64,000 nucleotides of DNA from Agrobacterium tumefaciens str. B6 (GCF_001541315.1 NZ_LMVK01000012.1:310001-374000), one strand, 5' to 3'. Positions 41,816-52,911 are shown, numbered from the stretch's first letter. Program-made: numbers and translations. The notes: generated by a model from the letters alone, not told the origin.

Positions 41816-42262
41816 ATGTCCAAACCTCATCTTCTTATCGTGGAAGCACGTTTTTACGACGATATGGCCGATGCTCTTCTCGAAGGCGCGAAATTCGCAC
41901 TCGATGAAGCCGGCGCCACCTATGACGTCATCACCGTTCCCGGCGCGCTGGAAATCCCTGCCGCCATCGCCATGGCGCTTGACGGTGCAGACAATGACGG
42001 CACCGAATATGACGGTTTTGTCGCGCTTGGCATGGTCATTCGCGGTGAGACCTACCACTTCGACATCGTCGCCAACGAATCCTCCCGCGCGCTGATGGAC
42101 CTCGCGGTCAGCGAATCGCTGCCGATCGGCAACGGCATCCTCACCGTCGAGAATGACGAGCAGGCCTGGGCGCGGGTACGCCGTTCCGACAAGGACAAGG
42201 GCGGTTTCGCCGCCCGCGCGGCGCTGACCATGATCAAGCTGAAGAAAAAACTGGGTGGCTGA
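41816..42262 (+). CDS. ribH: 6,7-dimethyl-8-ribityllumazine synthase
   Basis: A 148-residue lumazine synthase, the step before riboflavin synthase. Motifs are [29 protein letters not shown] and the catalytic-His region [17 protein letters not shown]. The sequence resembles the RibH1 type of rhizobia and Brucella. It overlaps the possible upstream starts of nusB, and nusB begins 5 bp after its stop. No FMN riboswitch was seen in the 177 bp upstream. Confidence 0.95.
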   Translation: MSKPHLLIVEARFYDDMADALLEGAKFALDEAGATYDVITVPGALEIPAAIAMALDGADNDGTEYDGFVALGMVIRGETYHFDIVANESSRALMDLAVSESLPIGNGILTVENDEQAWARVRRSDKDKGGFAARAALTMIKLKKKLGG

Positions 42263-42266
42263 ACGC

Positions 42267-42764
42267 ATGTCGAATGTTGATAATGGCGGCGAACCGCGCC
42301 AGCCTTCGGTAAAGCCCGCCAACCAGCGCGGCGCGGCCCGCCTTGCGGCCGTGCAGGCGCTTTACCAGATGGATGTCGGCGGAACCGGCGTGATGGAAGT
42401 CGTCGCCGAATATGAGGCGCATCGTCTCGGCCAGGAAGTCGATGGCGATACCTACCTGAAGGCTGACCCTTCGTGGTTCCGTTCGATCGTCGCCGGCGTG
42501 GTGCGCGATCAGACGAAGATCGACCCGCTGGTGCGCTCCGCCCTTCTGGAAGACTGGCCGCTGTCGCGTCTCGATGCCACCGTGCGCGCCATCCTGCGTG
42601 CCGGCGCTTTCGAGATTCTCGAGCGCAAGGACGTGCCGGTCGCCGTCATCGTCACGGAATATGTTGAAATCGCCCGTGCTTTCTTCGAGCATGACGAGCC
42701 CAAGCTGGTGAATGCGGTTCTGGACCGCATTGCCAAACAGGTGCGCGGCGAGGCAAAACGCTGA
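42267..42764 (+). CDS. nusB: transcription antitermination factor NusB
   Basis: A 165-residue helical protein that binds boxA RNA with NusE (S10) and promotes antitermination in rRNA operons. Typical segments are [19 protein letters not shown] and [37 protein letters not shown] 42267 was chosen over an in-frame GTG at 42255 that lies inside ribH. The ribH-nusB pair is the normal arrangement in many bacteria. Confidence 0.94.
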   Translation: MSNVDNGGEPRQPSVKPANQRGAARLAAVQALYQMDVGGTGVMEVVAEYEAHRLGQEVDGDTYLKADPSWFRSIVAGVVRDQTKIDPLVRSALLEDWPLSRLDATVRAILRAGAFEILERKDVPVAVIVTEYVEIARAFFEHDEPKLVNAVLDRIAKQVRGEAKR

Positions 42765-42785
42765 AGTAAAACAGGTGAGGAAGAG

Positions 42786-44009
42786 ATGAGCGCAGTTTCC
42801 GTCCCCGGACTTGAAGTTCAACTGGACGAGGCGAAGCGCAACGTCTTCCTTCTCACCATGGCGCAGGCGATCATGGGATCGGCCGCGCCCTTGAGCTTTT
42901 CGGTCGGCGCGCTTGCCGGTTATCAGCTGCTCGGTGCGGACAAGTCACTGGCGACCGCGCCGCTCACCGGCTTTAATATCGGTGTCGCGCTCGGCGCGAT
43001 CTGCGTGGCGGCCGCCTCCCGCTTTCTTGGCCGCAAGGCAGGCTTCATGGTCGGCGCGCTGATGTGCTCCATCGGCGGCGGCATTGCTGCGGTGGCGCTC
43101 TTCCGGTCGGATTTCTGGCTGTTTGCCGTCGGCCTGCTGCTGATTGGCATTTCCGGCGGTTTCACGCAGAAAATCCGCTTCGCCGCAGCCGATGCTTCGC
43201 CATCCTTCTACAAGCCGAAGGCGATCTCCTGGATTCTGGCTGGCGGCATTATTTCCGCCATCGTCGGGCCGCAACTCGCCATCTTCGGCAAGGATTTGCT
43301 TGCGCCGGTTACCTTTGCCGGCGCTTTTCTGGCCCTCGTTCCGCTCGGCCTCGTTTCGATTGCCATTCTGGCGTTTCTGAAATTGCCCGACCCCAAGGCT
43401 GCCACCGCCCATGTCGAATCGGTAAGGCCGCTTTCGGAGATTGTCCGCACGCAGCGTTTCGTCACCGGCATGATCTGCGGTATCGGCTCTTATGCGTTGA
43501 TGACCTTCATGATGACGGGCGCACCGCTTGCCATGGTGATCGGCTGCGGTTTCCCGACCGAACTCGCCACGCTCGGCATCCAGTGGCATGTGCTGGCCAT
43601 GTTCGGCCCGAGCTTCTTCACCGGCATGCTGATTTCCCGATTCGGTGCGGAAAAAATCGTTGCGTCCGGCCTCATCGTGCTGATGGCCTGCGCCATTGTC
43701 GCCCATATGGGCATAGAGCTGTGGAATTTCTGGGCGGCGCTCATTCTGCTTGGCCTCGGCTGGAATTTCGGTTTCATCGGTGCAACCGCCATCATCACGT
43801 CAAGCTACCGCCCGCATGAGGCGGACAAGGTGCAGGGCTTCCATGATATCGTGCTCTTCGGCACGGTGGCGTTGTCGTCCTTCTCTTCCGGCAAGGTGTT
43901 TACGGCCTGGGGCTGGTCGGTGATGAACCTCGTCATCTGGCCGGTTGCCGGGCTTTGCCTCCTGCTCGTCCTGTCGCTCATCCTCACGAAGCAAAAAAAA
44001 GCCGCCTGA
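42786..44009 (+). CDS. MFS transporter
   Basis: A 407-residue major facilitator with about twelve helices. The first loop reads SRFLGRKAGFMVGALM, a version of the conserved RxGRR-type motif, and a later loop reads SRFGAEKIVASG. GAGGAAG precedes the ATG. No close, named relative is recognised and the substrate is unknown. It follows nusB by 21 bp and could be part of its operon. Confidence 0.83.
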   Translation: MSAVSVPGLEVQLDEAKRNVFLLTMAQAIMGSAAPLSFSVGALAGYQLLGADKSLATAPLTGFNIGVALGAICVAAASRFLGRKAGFMVGALMCSIGGGIAAVALFRSDFWLFAVGLLLIGISGGFTQKIRFAAADASPSFYKPKAISWILAGGIISAIVGPQLAIFGKDLLAPVTFAGAFLALVPLGLVSIAILAFLKLPDPKAATAHVESVRPLSEIVRTQRFVTGMICGIGSYALMTFMMTGAPLAMVIGCGFPTELATLGIQWHVLAMFGPSFFTGMLISRFGAEKIVASGLIVLMACAIVAHMGIELWNFWAALILLGLGWNFGFIGATAIITSSYRPHEADKVQGFHDIVLFGTVALSSFSSGKVFTAWGWSVMNLVIWPVAGLCLLLVLSLILTKQKKAA

Positions 44010-44227
44010 GTTCTGCGCTGCTCTCTACGCCTTTCAAGTTTCAGGCAAATTTGTGGGCTTGACGCGGCACCTTGCGCCAACGCAATCTCCGCTCCGAGGA
44101 CATTTTTCCTTGGGAGGGGAACAAATGCCCAAGACGGGATTTGGGACAGGCCGTCCGCATCTCCCTGCACAAGGTTTCGCCGCGCCGGGGAGGGAGTGAG
44201 ACCCGGCCTTTTGGGAGGTAAGTGCGC

Positions 44228-46366
44228 ATGACCGTAATACCCATAGTAATTTTATGTGGGATCCTGTCCGTGGTTTACGCGGTGTGGACGACCAAGAGCG
44301 TTCTCGATGCCGATCAGGGCAACGAGCGTATGCGTGAAATAGCAGGTTTTATCCGTGAAGGTGCGCAGGCTTATCTCACCCGTCAATATCTCACCATCGC
44401 CGTCGTCGGATTGATCGTCGCTGTTCTTGCCTGGTATCTGCTATCGGCCATGGCGGCCATCGGCTTCCTCATCGGCGCGGTGCTTTCGGGCGCGGCCGGT
44501 TTCGTCGGCATGCATGTGTCGGTGCGCGCCAATCTGCGCACCGCGCAGGCGGCGTCCCACAGCCTTTCCGCCGGTCTCGATATCGCCTTCAAGTCGGGCG
44601 CCATCACCGGCATGCTGGTCGCAGGTCTCGCGCTGCTCGGCGTCTCCATCTATTATTACATCCTGACCTCGGTGATGGGCCATCCGGCCGGATCGCGTGA
44701 AGTGATCGATGCGCTGGTGTCCCTCGGTTTCGGCGCATCGCTGATTTCCATCTTCGCCCGTCTCGGCGGCGGCATCTTCACCAAGGGTGCGGATGTCGGC
44801 GGCGATCTCGTAGGCAAGGTCGAGGCCGGCATTCCCGAGGACGACCCGCGCAACCCGGCAACGATCGCCGACAATGTCGGCGACAACGTCGGCGACTGCG
44901 CCGGCATGGCGGCAGACCTCTTCGAGACCTATGCCGTCTCTGTCGTCGCGACCATGGTTCTTGCCGCAATCTTTTTTGCGGGAACGCCGATACTGGAAAG
45001 CGCCATGGTCTATCCGCTGGCGATTTGCGGCGCGTGTATCCTGACCTCGATTGCCGGCACCTTCTTCGTCAAGCTCGGCACTAACAATTCCATCATGGGC
45101 GCGCTCTACAAAGGGCTCATCGCCACCGGTGTGTTCTCAGTTGCCGGTCTTGCGGTCGCTACTCATGGAACGGTTGGCTGGGGAGTGGTGGGCACGGTGG
45201 CCGGAATGGAGATCACCGGCACCAACCTCTTTTTCTGCGGATTGGTCGGCCTCGTCGTGACGGCGCTGATTGTCGTCATCACCGAATATTATACCGGCAC
45301 CAACAAGCGCCCGGTCAATTCCATCGCGCAGGCATCGGTCACCGGTCACGGTACCAACGTCATTCAGGGCCTTGCGGTCTCGCTGGAATCGACGGCGCTG
45401 CCGGCTCTCGTCATCGTTGGCGGCATTATCGGAACCTATCAGTTGGCCGGCCTGTTCGGCACGGGCATCGCGGTCACCGCCATGCTTGGTCTCGCGGGCA
45501 TGATCGTGGCGCTCGACGCCTTCGGCCCGGTGACTGATAATGCCGGTGGTATCGCTGAAATGGCCGGTCTCGATCCTGACGTGCGCAAGGCGACGGATGC
45601 GCTGGATGCCGTCGGCAACACCACCAAGGCCGTCACCAAGGGTTACGCCATCGGTTCGGCCGGTCTCGGCGCGCTGGTGCTGTTTGCGGCCTATTCCAAC
45701 GACCTGTCCTATTTCGCCGCCAATGGCGATACTTATCCCTACTTCAAGGATATAGGCGAGATTTCCTTCAGCCTCGCCAACCCTTATGTGGTTGCCGGCC
45801 TGCTGTTCGGCGGCCTCATCCCCTATCTCTTCGGCGGCATCGCCATGACGGCGGTGGGCAAGGCGGCAAGCTCGATTGTCGAGGAAGTGCGCCGCCAGTT
45901 CCGCGAAAAACCGGGCATCATGGCTGGGACGGAAAAGCCTGATTATGGCAGGGCCGTGGACCTGCTGACACGCGCGGCGATCAAGGAAATGGTCATCCCG
46001 TCGCTCCTGCCGGTTCTGGCGCCGCTCGTCGTTTATTTCGGCGTGCTGCTGATTTCGGGCTCCAAGGCGTCGGCCTTCGCGGCACTTGGCGCATCGCTGC
46101 TCGGCGTCATCATCAACGGCCTCTTCGTGGCGATTTCCATGACCTCAGGTGGCGGTGCATGGGACAACGCCAAAAAGAGCTTCGAGGACGGTTTCATCGA
46201 CAAGGATGGCGTGCGCCACGTCAAGGGTTCGGACGCCCACAAGGCGTCTGTGACCGGTGACACGGTCGGCGACCCCTACAAGGACCCCGCCGGTCCCGCC
46301 GTCAACCCGGCGATCAAGATCACCAATATCGTGGCGCTGCTGCTGCTTGCTGTTCTTGCCCACTGA
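44228..46366 (+). CDS. hppA: K+-independent proton-pumping pyrophosphatase
   Basis: A 712-residue membrane pyrophosphatase with about 16 helices, coupling PPi hydrolysis to proton export. Catalytic motifs are [23 protein letters not shown] and, in the later part, [16 protein letters not shown]. The residue that decides potassium dependence is Lys in [10 protein letters not shown] (about residue 467), which marks the K+-independent class. GGGAGGT precedes ATG 44228; a GTG six bases earlier is an alternative. The 218-bp upstream gap holds its promoter. Confidence 0.95.
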   Translation: MTVIPIVILCGILSVVYAVWTTKSVLDADQGNERMREIAGFIREGAQAYLTRQYLTIAVVGLIVAVLAWYLLSAMAAIGFLIGAVLSGAAGFVGMHVSVRANLRTAQAASHSLSAGLDIAFKSGAITGMLVAGLALLGVSIYYYILTSVMGHPAGSREVIDALVSLGFGASLISIFARLGGGIFTKGADVGGDLVGKVEAGIPEDDPRNPATIADNVGDNVGDCAGMAADLFETYAVSVVATMVLAAIFFAGTPILESAMVYPLAICGACILTSIAGTFFVKLGTNNSIMGALYKGLIATGVFSVAGLAVATHGTVGWGVVGTVAGMEITGTNLFFCGLVGLVVTALIVVITEYYTGTNKRPVNSIAQASVTGHGTNVIQGLAVSLESTALPALVIVGGIIGTYQLAGLFGTGIAVTAMLGLAGMIVALDAFGPVTDNAGGIAEMAGLDPDVRKATDALDAVGNTTKAVTKGYAIGSAGLGALVLFAAYSNDLSYFAANGDTYPYFKDIGEISFSLANPYVVAGLLFGGLIPYLFGGIAMTAVGKAASSIVEEVRRQFREKPGIMAGTEKPDYGRAVDLLTRAAIKEMVIPSLLPVLAPLVVYFGVLLISGSKASAFAALGASLLGVIINGLFVAISMTSGGGAWDNAKKSFEDGFIDKDGVRHVKGSDAHKASVTGDTVGDPYKDPAGPAVNPAIKITNIVALLLLAVLAH

Positions 46367-46387
46367 GAGCTAAGGTTCCGACAAATG

Positions 46388-46420
46388 AAAAAGGCCCGGG
46401 GAGCGATCCCCGGGCCTTTG
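46388..46420. terminator. bidirectional terminator between hppA and bamE
   Basis: A long stem AAAGGCCCGGGGA paired with TCCCCGGGCCTTT around GCGA has A's before it and T's after it. It serves the two converging genes. Confidence 0.92.
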
Positions 46421-46441
46421 ATTTTTCCGTTCCTGCCGAGG

Positions 46442-46972
46442 TCAGGGGGTGTTGTTGCCCTGACCGAGAATGCTCTTGGCGATGTTCGCGCCGGAGGTGC
46501 CGCCGGAGAGCAGCTGCTGCAGGAAGGTGAGGTCCTTGCCGCCGGTCGGCGTGGTGCGCGAAATCGTGTCGAAGACCTTGCCGTCCTGCAGCGTGTAGTT
46601 GGCCTTGCGCTCGATGACGCCGTCCTTGTTGAAATAGATCGCAAGAATGTTCTGTTCGACCAGCGCCGGCTTCATGAAGGCCGCGCGGCGCACGCGCTTC
46701 TGCGAGATGTAATAGAAAACCTCGTTGCCGAAGGTCGCCGTCGTGGAGGGCGTGCCCATGGTCAGCAGAACCTGCTCACGGCTGGAACCCTCAGGGATCA
46801 GCTGGAGCGACTGCTCGTCCATGACATAGCCGTTATGGAACACATCGGTTGTGCTGCTGCAGGCGGAAAGCAGGCCGGATGCGAGCACGATTGCGATGGC
46901 GGTCTTGCTCAGAATTTTGCCGTGACTTGCGGATTTCTGCTTGCTCAACTGCTTTTCCCCGACTGCGATCAT
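46442..46972 (-). CDS. bamE: outer-membrane assembly lipoprotein BamE
   Basis: A 176-residue lipoprotein of the SmpA/OmlA family, a small component of the BAM complex that inserts beta-barrel proteins. The lipobox is LLSACSS with the acylated Cys at about residue 38. The conserved fold follows in IPEGSSREQVLLTMGTPS and FYYISQKRV. ATG 46972 is preceded by GGAAGGTG. It is transcribed divergently from the cytochrome bc1 chaperone gene. Confidence 0.9.
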   Translation of the reverse strand: MIAVGEKQLSKQKSASHGKILSKTAIAIVLASGLLSACSSTTDVFHNGYVMDEQSLQLIPEGSSREQVLLTMGTPSTTATFGNEVFYYISQKRVRRAAFMKPALVEQNILAIYFNKDGVIERKANYTLQDGKVFDTISRTTPTGGKDLTFLQQLLSGGTSGANIAKSILGQGNNTP

Positions 46973-47242
46973 GAATGGCACCTTCCGGCATTGCGTGGTG
47001 CACAGTGTCTGTGCACATGATTGTGTCAATCCGGGGACGGAAAATCCCGATCACCCCCCAAATTCAATGCTTTCCCGGCCTTTTGGAACTCCTCCGGTTC
47101 TCTTCGACTGTTTCAGCCCAAAGACGAACGTGACCGTGACAGCATTGCAATTCGTGGATGCTTCGGTAAACCAGCTTTGACAATCATGCAACAAGTGCGA
47201 TGGGCGGTAAGCGAATTCACCCGTCCGGTTCGGAAAAAAAAG

Positions 47243-47782
47243 ATGATATTCGGGCTGTTCAAGAAGAAAAACAACAATCGCGCCATAGTTGACCGGCAAT
47301 ATGCGACCTTGACGGCTGCCGCCCGCACGCCCGGATTTTATCTTGACCTCGGTGTGCCCGACACGGTCATGGGCCGTTTCGAGATGCTCTCGGCGATCAT
47401 GATTCTCTATTTCCGCCGCACCAAATCATCAGGTGTCAGCGGGCAGGAAATCGCCCAGGAGATCGTCGACGCCTTTTTTCAAGATATCGATCATTCCATC
47501 CGTGAGCTGGGAATCGGTGACCAGGGCGTGCCGAAACGCATGAAGAAATTCGCCGGTATGTTTTATGGGCGGCTCGAATCCTACGCGGCGGCGCTGGATG
47601 CTTCCGACCGCCCCGCTCTTGCCGCAGCGCTCCGGCGCAATATATATCCGCAGGTAGACGACAAGGCCCCTGATATGGAGGGGTTGGCGGGCTGGATGAT
47701 GGAAGCATCCGCAGCCCTTGCCGCCCAGTCCGAAGAGACAATAGCAACCGGAAGCCTGACGCTGCCCTTGCCTTTACGATGA
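47243..47782 (+). CDS. ubiquinol-cytochrome c chaperone family protein
   Basis: A 179-residue protein of the CBP3/UQCC family, which helps assemble the cytochrome bc1 complex. Typical segments are YLDLGVPDTVMGRFEMLSAIMILYFRR and SIRELGIGDQGVPKRMKKFAGMFYGRLESY. The start was placed at ATG 47243 (MIFGLFKKKNNN); the open frame upstream does not look coding. It overlaps the leader of the following YceD gene, and the three genes from here to plsX keep a typical rhizobial order. Confidence 0.9.
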   Translation: MIFGLFKKKNNNRAIVDRQYATLTAAARTPGFYLDLGVPDTVMGRFEMLSAIMILYFRRTKSSGVSGQEIAQEIVDAFFQDIDHSIRELGIGDQGVPKRMKKFAGMFYGRLESYAAALDASDRPALAAALRRNIYPQVDDKAPDMEGLAGWMMEASAALAAQSEETIATGSLTLPLPLR

Positions 47783-47790
47783 GGTTCACG

Positions 47791-48354
47791 ATGAACGCGC
47801 GACACGCCGCAAATGACGACCTGCCTTTTTCCTATCCCGTAAAGGTAGGCCATATTTCCGCCAATCCCGTCAGGATTGGTCTCGAAGCCAGTGCCGAGGA
47901 ACTGAAGGCGCTGGCGAAATTCTGGGATGTGGTTTCCGTCGAATATCTGAAGGCGGAGCTGCAGGTTTCCCGCTGGAAGAAGGATGGCGTGAAGATCAAG
48001 GGTGAGGTGCATGCGGCTGTGACCCAATCCTGCATCGTCACGCTGGAGCCGGTCTCGAGCAAGATCGACGAGACGGTGGAACAGATTTTCGTTCCGGAAG
48101 GATCGAAACTGGCGCGGATGGTGACCAATGAGGAAGGCGAGATCGTGCTCGATCCTGATGGCCCCGATATTCCCGACCAGTTCACCGGCGACAGCATTGA
48201 TGTCGGCGCCGTGGTTGCCGAATTTGCCGCGCTTGCGATTGATCCTTATCCGCGCAAAGCGGATGCGGAATTTGCCGAAGCGGCTGAAAAAGAGCCCGAA
48301 GAAGAAAAGCGCCCATCGCCCTTTGCCGTGCTGAAAGATTGGAAAAAAGACTGA
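47791..48354 (+). CDS. YceD-family (DUF177) protein
   Basis: A 187-residue protein of the YceD family, implicated in 23S rRNA accumulation and often located before rpmF or plsX. The diagnostic segment is GEVHAAVTQSCIVTLEPVSSKIDETVEQIFVP, with the Cys typical of the family. ATG 47791 follows GATGAGG by seven bases; an in-frame ATG at 47779 overlaps the upstream stop. The C-terminus is highly charged. Function in alphaproteobacteria is not well established. Confidence 0.85.
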   Translation: MNARHAANDDLPFSYPVKVGHISANPVRIGLEASAEELKALAKFWDVVSVEYLKAELQVSRWKKDGVKIKGEVHAAVTQSCIVTLEPVSSKIDETVEQIFVPEGSKLARMVTNEEGEIVLDPDGPDIPDQFTGDSIDVGAVVAEFAALAIDPYPRKADAEFAEAAEKEPEEEKRPSPFAVLKDWKKD

Positions 48355-48455
48355 ATGGCCCAGCCGGGCTGAAATAATTTTATTGTAACAAGAGCCGGAA
48401 AAGGTATTTTCGCGCAAAATCCGCTTGATTGGCGGCAAGTAAGGATAAGGGACGA

Positions 48456-49517
48456 GTGATCAGAATTGCAATTGACGTCATGGGTGGCGATTTCGGCCCA
48501 GATGTTGCCATACCCGGTGCCGCCAAGGCGCTTGAACGGCACAACGATGTAACTTTTCTGCTCTACGGGCAGAAGAGCAAATGCGACCCCATTCTGGCAC
48601 AATATCCCGCACTTCGGGAAAAGTCGGTCTTTCACGATTGTGAAGTCTCGGTCAGCATGGACGAGAAACCGAGCCAGGCGCTGCGCCGTGGCCGCTATGT
48701 TTCCAGCATGTGGCGCGCCATCGAGGCGGTGAAGCTCGGCGAGGCGGATGTCGCCGTTTCCGCCGGCAATACCGGCGCGCTGATGGCCATGGCCAAATTC
48801 TGTTTGCGCACCATGGCGCGGGTGGAACGACCGGCGATTGCCGGCATCTGGCCGACGCTGAAGGGCGAAAGCATCGTGCTCGACATCGGTGCGACGATCG
48901 GCGCCGATTCCCAGCAGCTTCTGGATTTTGCCCTGATGGGCGGCGCCATGGCGCGCGCGCTTTTCGATATCGACCGCCCTACCGTCGGCCTGCTCAATGT
49001 CGGTGTCGAGGAAGTCAAGGGCCAGGAAGAGGTACGTGAGGCCGGACGGCTTATCCGTGAGGCCGATCTCGGCACCATCGACTATCGCGGTTTCGTCGAA
49101 GGCGATGATATCGGCAAGGGTACGGTGGATGTGGTGGTGACGGAAGGTTTCACCGGCAACATTGCGCTCAAAGCCGCAGAAGGCACGGCGCGCCAGATCA
49201 CCACGCTTCTGCGTGAGGCGATCTCACGCAGCTTCTTCGCCAAGATCGGTTATGTCCTGGCGAAAAGCGCCTTTGATGTGCTTCGGGAAAAAATGGACCC
49301 GCGCAAGGTCAATGGCGGCGTGTTTCTGGGCCTGAACGGCATTGTCATCAAGAGCCACGGGGGTACGGACGCCGTTGGTTTTGCGTCGGCTGTCGATGTC
49401 GGTTACGACATGGTTCACAACGGCCTGACGGCCAAGATTGAAAATGATCTGAAGATTTACCACGCAAGACGGCTTCCGCCCCCGGCGCCCGAAGCTCTCG
49501 TGGCTGACGAGGAATAA
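48456..49517 (+). CDS. plsX: phosphate acyltransferase PlsX
   Basis: A 353-residue enzyme that makes acyl-phosphate from acyl-ACP for phospholipid synthesis. It begins [21 protein letters not shown] and has the GNTGALMA and [12 protein letters not shown] segments of the family. The start is GTG 48456, preceded by AAGGG; an upstream in-frame TTG at 48429 is less likely. fabH starts 4 bp after its stop, the classic plsX-fabH pair. Confidence 0.95.
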   Translation: MIRIAIDVMGGDFGPDVAIPGAAKALERHNDVTFLLYGQKSKCDPILAQYPALREKSVFHDCEVSVSMDEKPSQALRRGRYVSSMWRAIEAVKLGEADVAVSAGNTGALMAMAKFCLRTMARVERPAIAGIWPTLKGESIVLDIGATIGADSQQLLDFALMGGAMARALFDIDRPTVGLLNVGVEEVKGQEEVREAGRLIREADLGTIDYRGFVEGDDIGKGTVDVVVTEGFTGNIALKAAEGTARQITTLLREAISRSFFAKIGYVLAKSAFDVLREKMDPRKVNGGVFLGLNGIVIKSHGGTDAVGFASAVDVGYDMVHNGLTAKIENDLKIYHARRLPPPAPEALVADEE

Positions 49518-49521
49518 GGGA

Positions 49522-50493
49522 ATGATCCGCTCTATAGTTCGTGGTTTCGGGGCAGCGCTTCCGAAGCGTGTCATGACCAACAGCGAAATCGAAGGTGTCG
49601 TCGAGACATCAGACGAATGGATCGTGCAGCGCACGGGCATCAAGCAGCGCTATATCGCCGGCGAAGGTGAAACCACCGCGTCCCTCGGCGAAGCTGCTGC
49701 GCGTGCCGCGCTCGACAATGCCGGCCTGACACCTGATGATATCGACCTCATCATTCTGGCCACCTCGACCCCTGATAACACTTTTCCGGCAACGGCGGTG
49801 AACATCCAGAACCGTCTTGGCATGACCCACGGCTTCGCCTTCGACATGCAGGCCGTCTGTTCCGGCTTCGTTTATGCCGTATCGACCGCCGACCTCTATA
49901 TTCGCGGCGGCATGGCCAAGCGCGTCCTGGTGATCGGTTCCGAAACCTTCTCGCGCATTCTCGACTGGAAGGACCGCACCACCTGCGTTCTCTTCGGCGA
50001 TGGCGCCGGCGCGCTGATTCTTGAAGCCGGCGAAGGCGAGGGTACCTCCGCCGATCGCGGCGTTCTGACCGCGCAGCTGCGTTCCGACGGTTCGCACAAG
50101 GAAAAGCTCTATGTCGATGGCGGACCTTCCACGACAGGTACCGTTGGTCATCTGCGCATGGAAGGCCGGGAAGTGTTCAAGCACGCCGTCGGCATGATCA
50201 CCGACGTGATCGAACAGGCCTTTGAGGCGACGGGCACGACGTCTGATGACCTCGACTGGCTGGTTCCGCACCAGGCCAACAAGCGCATCATCGACGGATC
50301 GGCGAAGAAGCTTAACATCGACCCGGAAAAGGTCGTCATCACCGTCGATCAGCACGGCAATACCTCGGCCGCCTCCATTCCGCTGGCGCTTGCCGTTGCG
50401 GCCGGCGACGGACGCATCAAGAAGGGCGATCTTGTCATGCTGGAGGCCATGGGCGGCGGCTTCACCTGGGGTGCGGTGCTGCTGCGCTGGTAA
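49522..50493 (+). CDS. fabH: beta-ketoacyl-ACP synthase III
   Basis: A 323-residue condensing enzyme that starts fatty acid synthesis from acetyl-CoA and malonyl-ACP. The catalytic Cys is in [14 protein letters not shown], the His in VPHQANKRI and the Asn in [10 protein letters not shown]. These confirm an active KAS III. It is coupled to plsX and lies 244 bp before ihfA. Confidence 0.97.
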   Translation: MIRSIVRGFGAALPKRVMTNSEIEGVVETSDEWIVQRTGIKQRYIAGEGETTASLGEAAARAALDNAGLTPDDIDLIILATSTPDNTFPATAVNIQNRLGMTHGFAFDMQAVCSGFVYAVSTADLYIRGGMAKRVLVIGSETFSRILDWKDRTTCVLFGDGAGALILEAGEGEGTSADRGVLTAQLRSDGSHKEKLYVDGGPSTTGTVGHLRMEGREVFKHAVGMITDVIEQAFEATGTTSDDLDWLVPHQANKRIIDGSAKKLNIDPEKVVITVDQHGNTSAASIPLALAVAAGDGRIKKGDLVMLEAMGGGFTWGAVLLRW

Positions 50494-50737
50494 GGGCGTG
50501 ATTTGCGCGTTTGCCGGGGCGCCGGGGCGAAATCGGTTGTGATTTTCGCGCTCACGCCCCGGTCAGAAGCGCCCGGGCGACCCGAGCCTGTGTCAAAACC
50601 GTATCAGTCAGTCTAAGCCCTTGCACTGATTGCCGAAAGCCTCAAATGAATCTGGAACAATCCCTTGACCGGTCGCCACAAGGGAAATAATCTCGGCGGC
50701 TCCTAGAGAAAAATTCAGACACGGTTTGTGGGGAAAA

Positions 50738-51076
50738 ATGGCCGGGAAGACAGTGACACGCGCAGATCTTGCAGAATCTGTGTTTCGTAAAGTCGGGCTG
50801 TCCCGCACCGAATCCGCCGAACTGGTCGAAACGATCATCGACGAGATTTGCAACGCGATCACCCGCGGCGAGGTCGTCAAGCTTTCGTCCTTCGCAACTT
50901 TCCAGATCAGGGAAAAGAACGAGCGCATCGGCCGCAACCCGAAAACGGGTGAGGAAGTTCCGATTTCGCCGCGCCGCGTCATGACCTTCAAGGCCTCCAA
51001 TGTGCTGAAGCAGCGCATTTTGAAGGCCCATACGGCCCGCAAGGCCAAGCAGAAGGGCCAGAAGGCGGGGGCGTAA
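50738..51076 (+). CDS. ihfA: integration host factor alpha subunit
   Basis: A 112-residue DNA-bending protein of the HU/IHF family. The N-terminal helices ([19 protein letters not shown]) and the DNA arm with its Pro ([20 protein letters not shown]) match IHF-alpha. The Lys-rich C-terminal tail ([17 protein letters not shown]) extends beyond the usual end. ATG 50738 was preferred over an in-frame ATG 12 bases upstream. The fabH-ihfA-merR order is common in alphaproteobacteria. Confidence 0.93.
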   Translation: MAGKTVTRADLAESVFRKVGLSRTESAELVETIIDEICNAITRGEVVKLSSFATFQIREKNERIGRNPKTGEEVPISPRRVMTFKASNVLKQRILKAHTARKAKQKGQKAGA

Positions 51077-51350
51077 TCCCTCACTCAAGGTCGCAGCGAC
51101 ACGCCTTTTTTGCCATATCGCAAGCCCTTTTCCCCATTCTTCTTGTGAACATACTTGAATTTCAACGTGCAAGCCGTTGAAATCCGGTCGACTCACATCA
51201 TAATCAATTTTAGTGATTTGTATCTCGCCGCAACGGCGTCGGCGCGGGGTCGTAACCGACTTAGCGTGGTGTTTGACCGGCGGGTGAAAAGCGTTCTCGT
51301 TCAGTGTCCGGCCGGATGCATGTTGCTCCGGTTCGGATGGGGGTGGAAAT

Positions 51351-51884
51351 TTGGATAAAAGCCCCGACGCGTTTCGGACGATCAGTGAAGTGGCGGATGG
51401 GCTGAACCTGCCGCAGCATGTGCTGCGTTTCTGGGAAACGCGCTTTCCGCAGATCAAGCCGATGAAACGGGGCGGGGGCCGCCGTTATTACCGCCCTGAC
51501 GATATCGATCTTCTGAAGGGCATCCGTCACCTTCTTTATGACCATGGCTACACCATCAAGGGCGTGCAGAAGCTCCTGAAAGCCAATGGTAACCGCTTCG
51601 TGGCGGCAATCGCCTCCGGTGATCTCGCGACCATGGAAGCCATCATGGCGGCGAGCGGGGAAAAGGAAGTCGCGGAGCCGCGTGTCATCGATACCGATGG
51701 GGACGAGGTCGTCGGCCGTCCGAAGGCCAAGCCGAGCGGCCGGTTTTTCGGCTTCGGCGGCGGCAACAGCGATGCCGAAATATCGGTCGGCAAGTCGAGC
51801 ATCGGCAAGGACGATCAGGCGCTTTTGCAGGAAGCCCTGTTCGATCTCCTCGAGTGCAAACGCCTGCTCGATCAGGTTCGCTGA
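51351..51884 (+). CDS. MerR-family regulator with TTG start
   Basis: A 177-residue regulator with a MerR winged helix at the N-terminus ([24 protein letters not shown] and [15 protein letters not shown]). The rest is low-complexity and lacks obvious metal-binding cysteines, apart from one Cys in [10 protein letters not shown]. The start is TTG at 51351 after GGGTGGA. Its place after ihfA is conserved in rhizobia, but its target is unknown. Confidence 0.85.
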   Translation: MDKSPDAFRTISEVADGLNLPQHVLRFWETRFPQIKPMKRGGGRRYYRPDDIDLLKGIRHLLYDHGYTIKGVQKLLKANGNRFVAAIASGDLATMEAIMAASGEKEVAEPRVIDTDGDEVVGRPKAKPSGRFFGFGGGNSDAEISVGKSSIGKDDQALLQEALFDLLECKRLLDQVR

Positions 51885-51948
51885 CAATTTATCCACAGGT
51901 CTTTTAAGCGTTTCCCATCCGGGAATTCGAGAAAACAAAGAGTTAGAG

Positions 51949-51979
51949 CGTTTTCCCGTTTCTCTGAAAAACGAAAACG
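51949..51979. repeat. imperfect palindrome of rhizobial intergenic type
   Basis: CGTTTT and AAAACG, with inner CGTTT and AAACG arms and a small bulge, form an imperfect palindrome preceded by TTAGAG. I recall similar AGAGCGTTTTC elements as common in Agrobacterium and Rhizobium. It may be a transcript-end or recombination-prone repeat. Confidence 0.5.
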
Positions 51980-52047
51980 ATCGCGAATGCCAACTTTTCG
52001 GAAACTCCTTTCGCCGATAATGCGGCTCCGTTGAAAGGAGTCCGATC

Positions 52048-52776
52048 GTGAGCAACCGAAAACCGACAGCACGACGCCGCACGGCGAAGAAATCGAGCGG
52101 CGGCAGCGTTTGGCCATGGGTGTTGATGCTGGGCGTCGTTGCCGGCGGCATTCAGGCTTACGAACATCGAGACAGCCTTCTGCCGCAGCGCCATGTTGCG
52201 AAGGCGACATCCTCAGCCACGAATTCCCCGAAAGTCGCGACAACCGCCAAGCGCGATGCGGTCACCACCGAGAAAGTCGCATCCATCCGCCCCGCATCGC
52301 CGGCTCTGCCCGGCAATGGACCGGTGCCGCCGCGCCCGATCGCCATGCCATCCGTCTCGCAGCCGAGCCAGGTTGCAGCTATCCTGCCGGAAACGCGTCC
52401 TTCGGTCGAAAAAATCTCGCTCGGTGAAAAAAGCGGCGCCTTTGCCTTCTGCGGCCGTTCGGGCCTCAATAATTGCGTGGCCGATGGCAACACCTTCTGG
52501 ATGAAGGGCGTGAAGACGCAGCTCGCCGGCATCGAGGTTCCGCAGATCGACCGGGCGCGCTGCATGGAAGAGCGCCAGCGCGGTTTCGTTGCAAAGGTCA
52601 GGCTTCGCGACATGCTGAATGCCGGCGCCTTCGATGTGACCTCTTCCGGGACTGCGGGCGGGCAAGCCACGGAACGCAAACGGCTTTCGCGTTCGGGCGT
52701 CTCCTTCGCCGATCAACTCGTGCGAGAAGGGCTCGCCCATCCGGTATCGGCAAAAAATCAGTCCTGGTGTGGCTAA
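52048..52776 (+). CDS. membrane-anchored nuclease-like protein
   Basis: A 242-residue protein with a basic N-terminus, one membrane span (VWPWVLMLGVVAGGIQAY, about residues 21-38), a Pro/Ala/Thr-rich linker and a C-terminal domain (about 130-242). That domain resembles a reduced thermonuclease/SNase fold (GNTFWMKGVKTQLAGIEVPQ, then a Cys and RDMLNAGAFDV). Key SNase acidic and arginine residues cannot be verified, so catalysis is uncertain. Translation starts at GTG 52048 after GAAAGGAG. Three or four cysteines suggest periplasmic disulfides. Confidence 0.72.
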   Translation: MSNRKPTARRRTAKKSSGGSVWPWVLMLGVVAGGIQAYEHRDSLLPQRHVAKATSSATNSPKVATTAKRDAVTTEKVASIRPASPALPGNGPVPPRPIAMPSVSQPSQVAAILPETRPSVEKISLGEKSGAFAFCGRSGLNNCVADGNTFWMKGVKTQLAGIEVPQIDRARCMEERQRGFVAKVRLRDMLNAGAFDVTSSGTAGGQATERKRLSRSGVSFADQLVREGLAHPVSAKNQSWCG

Positions 52777-52911
52777 GGCCCAATTGACCGAAACGGTCCG
52801 GCCTGTGTAGATGAGGCTCAGTCGCGTTTGGGATCGAGGCCTCGTGCCGGACACCCGAAGGATGACGACTTTTTGCAGCGACTTGACCGCAATGGTGCAA
52901 GGCGCGGCAAT

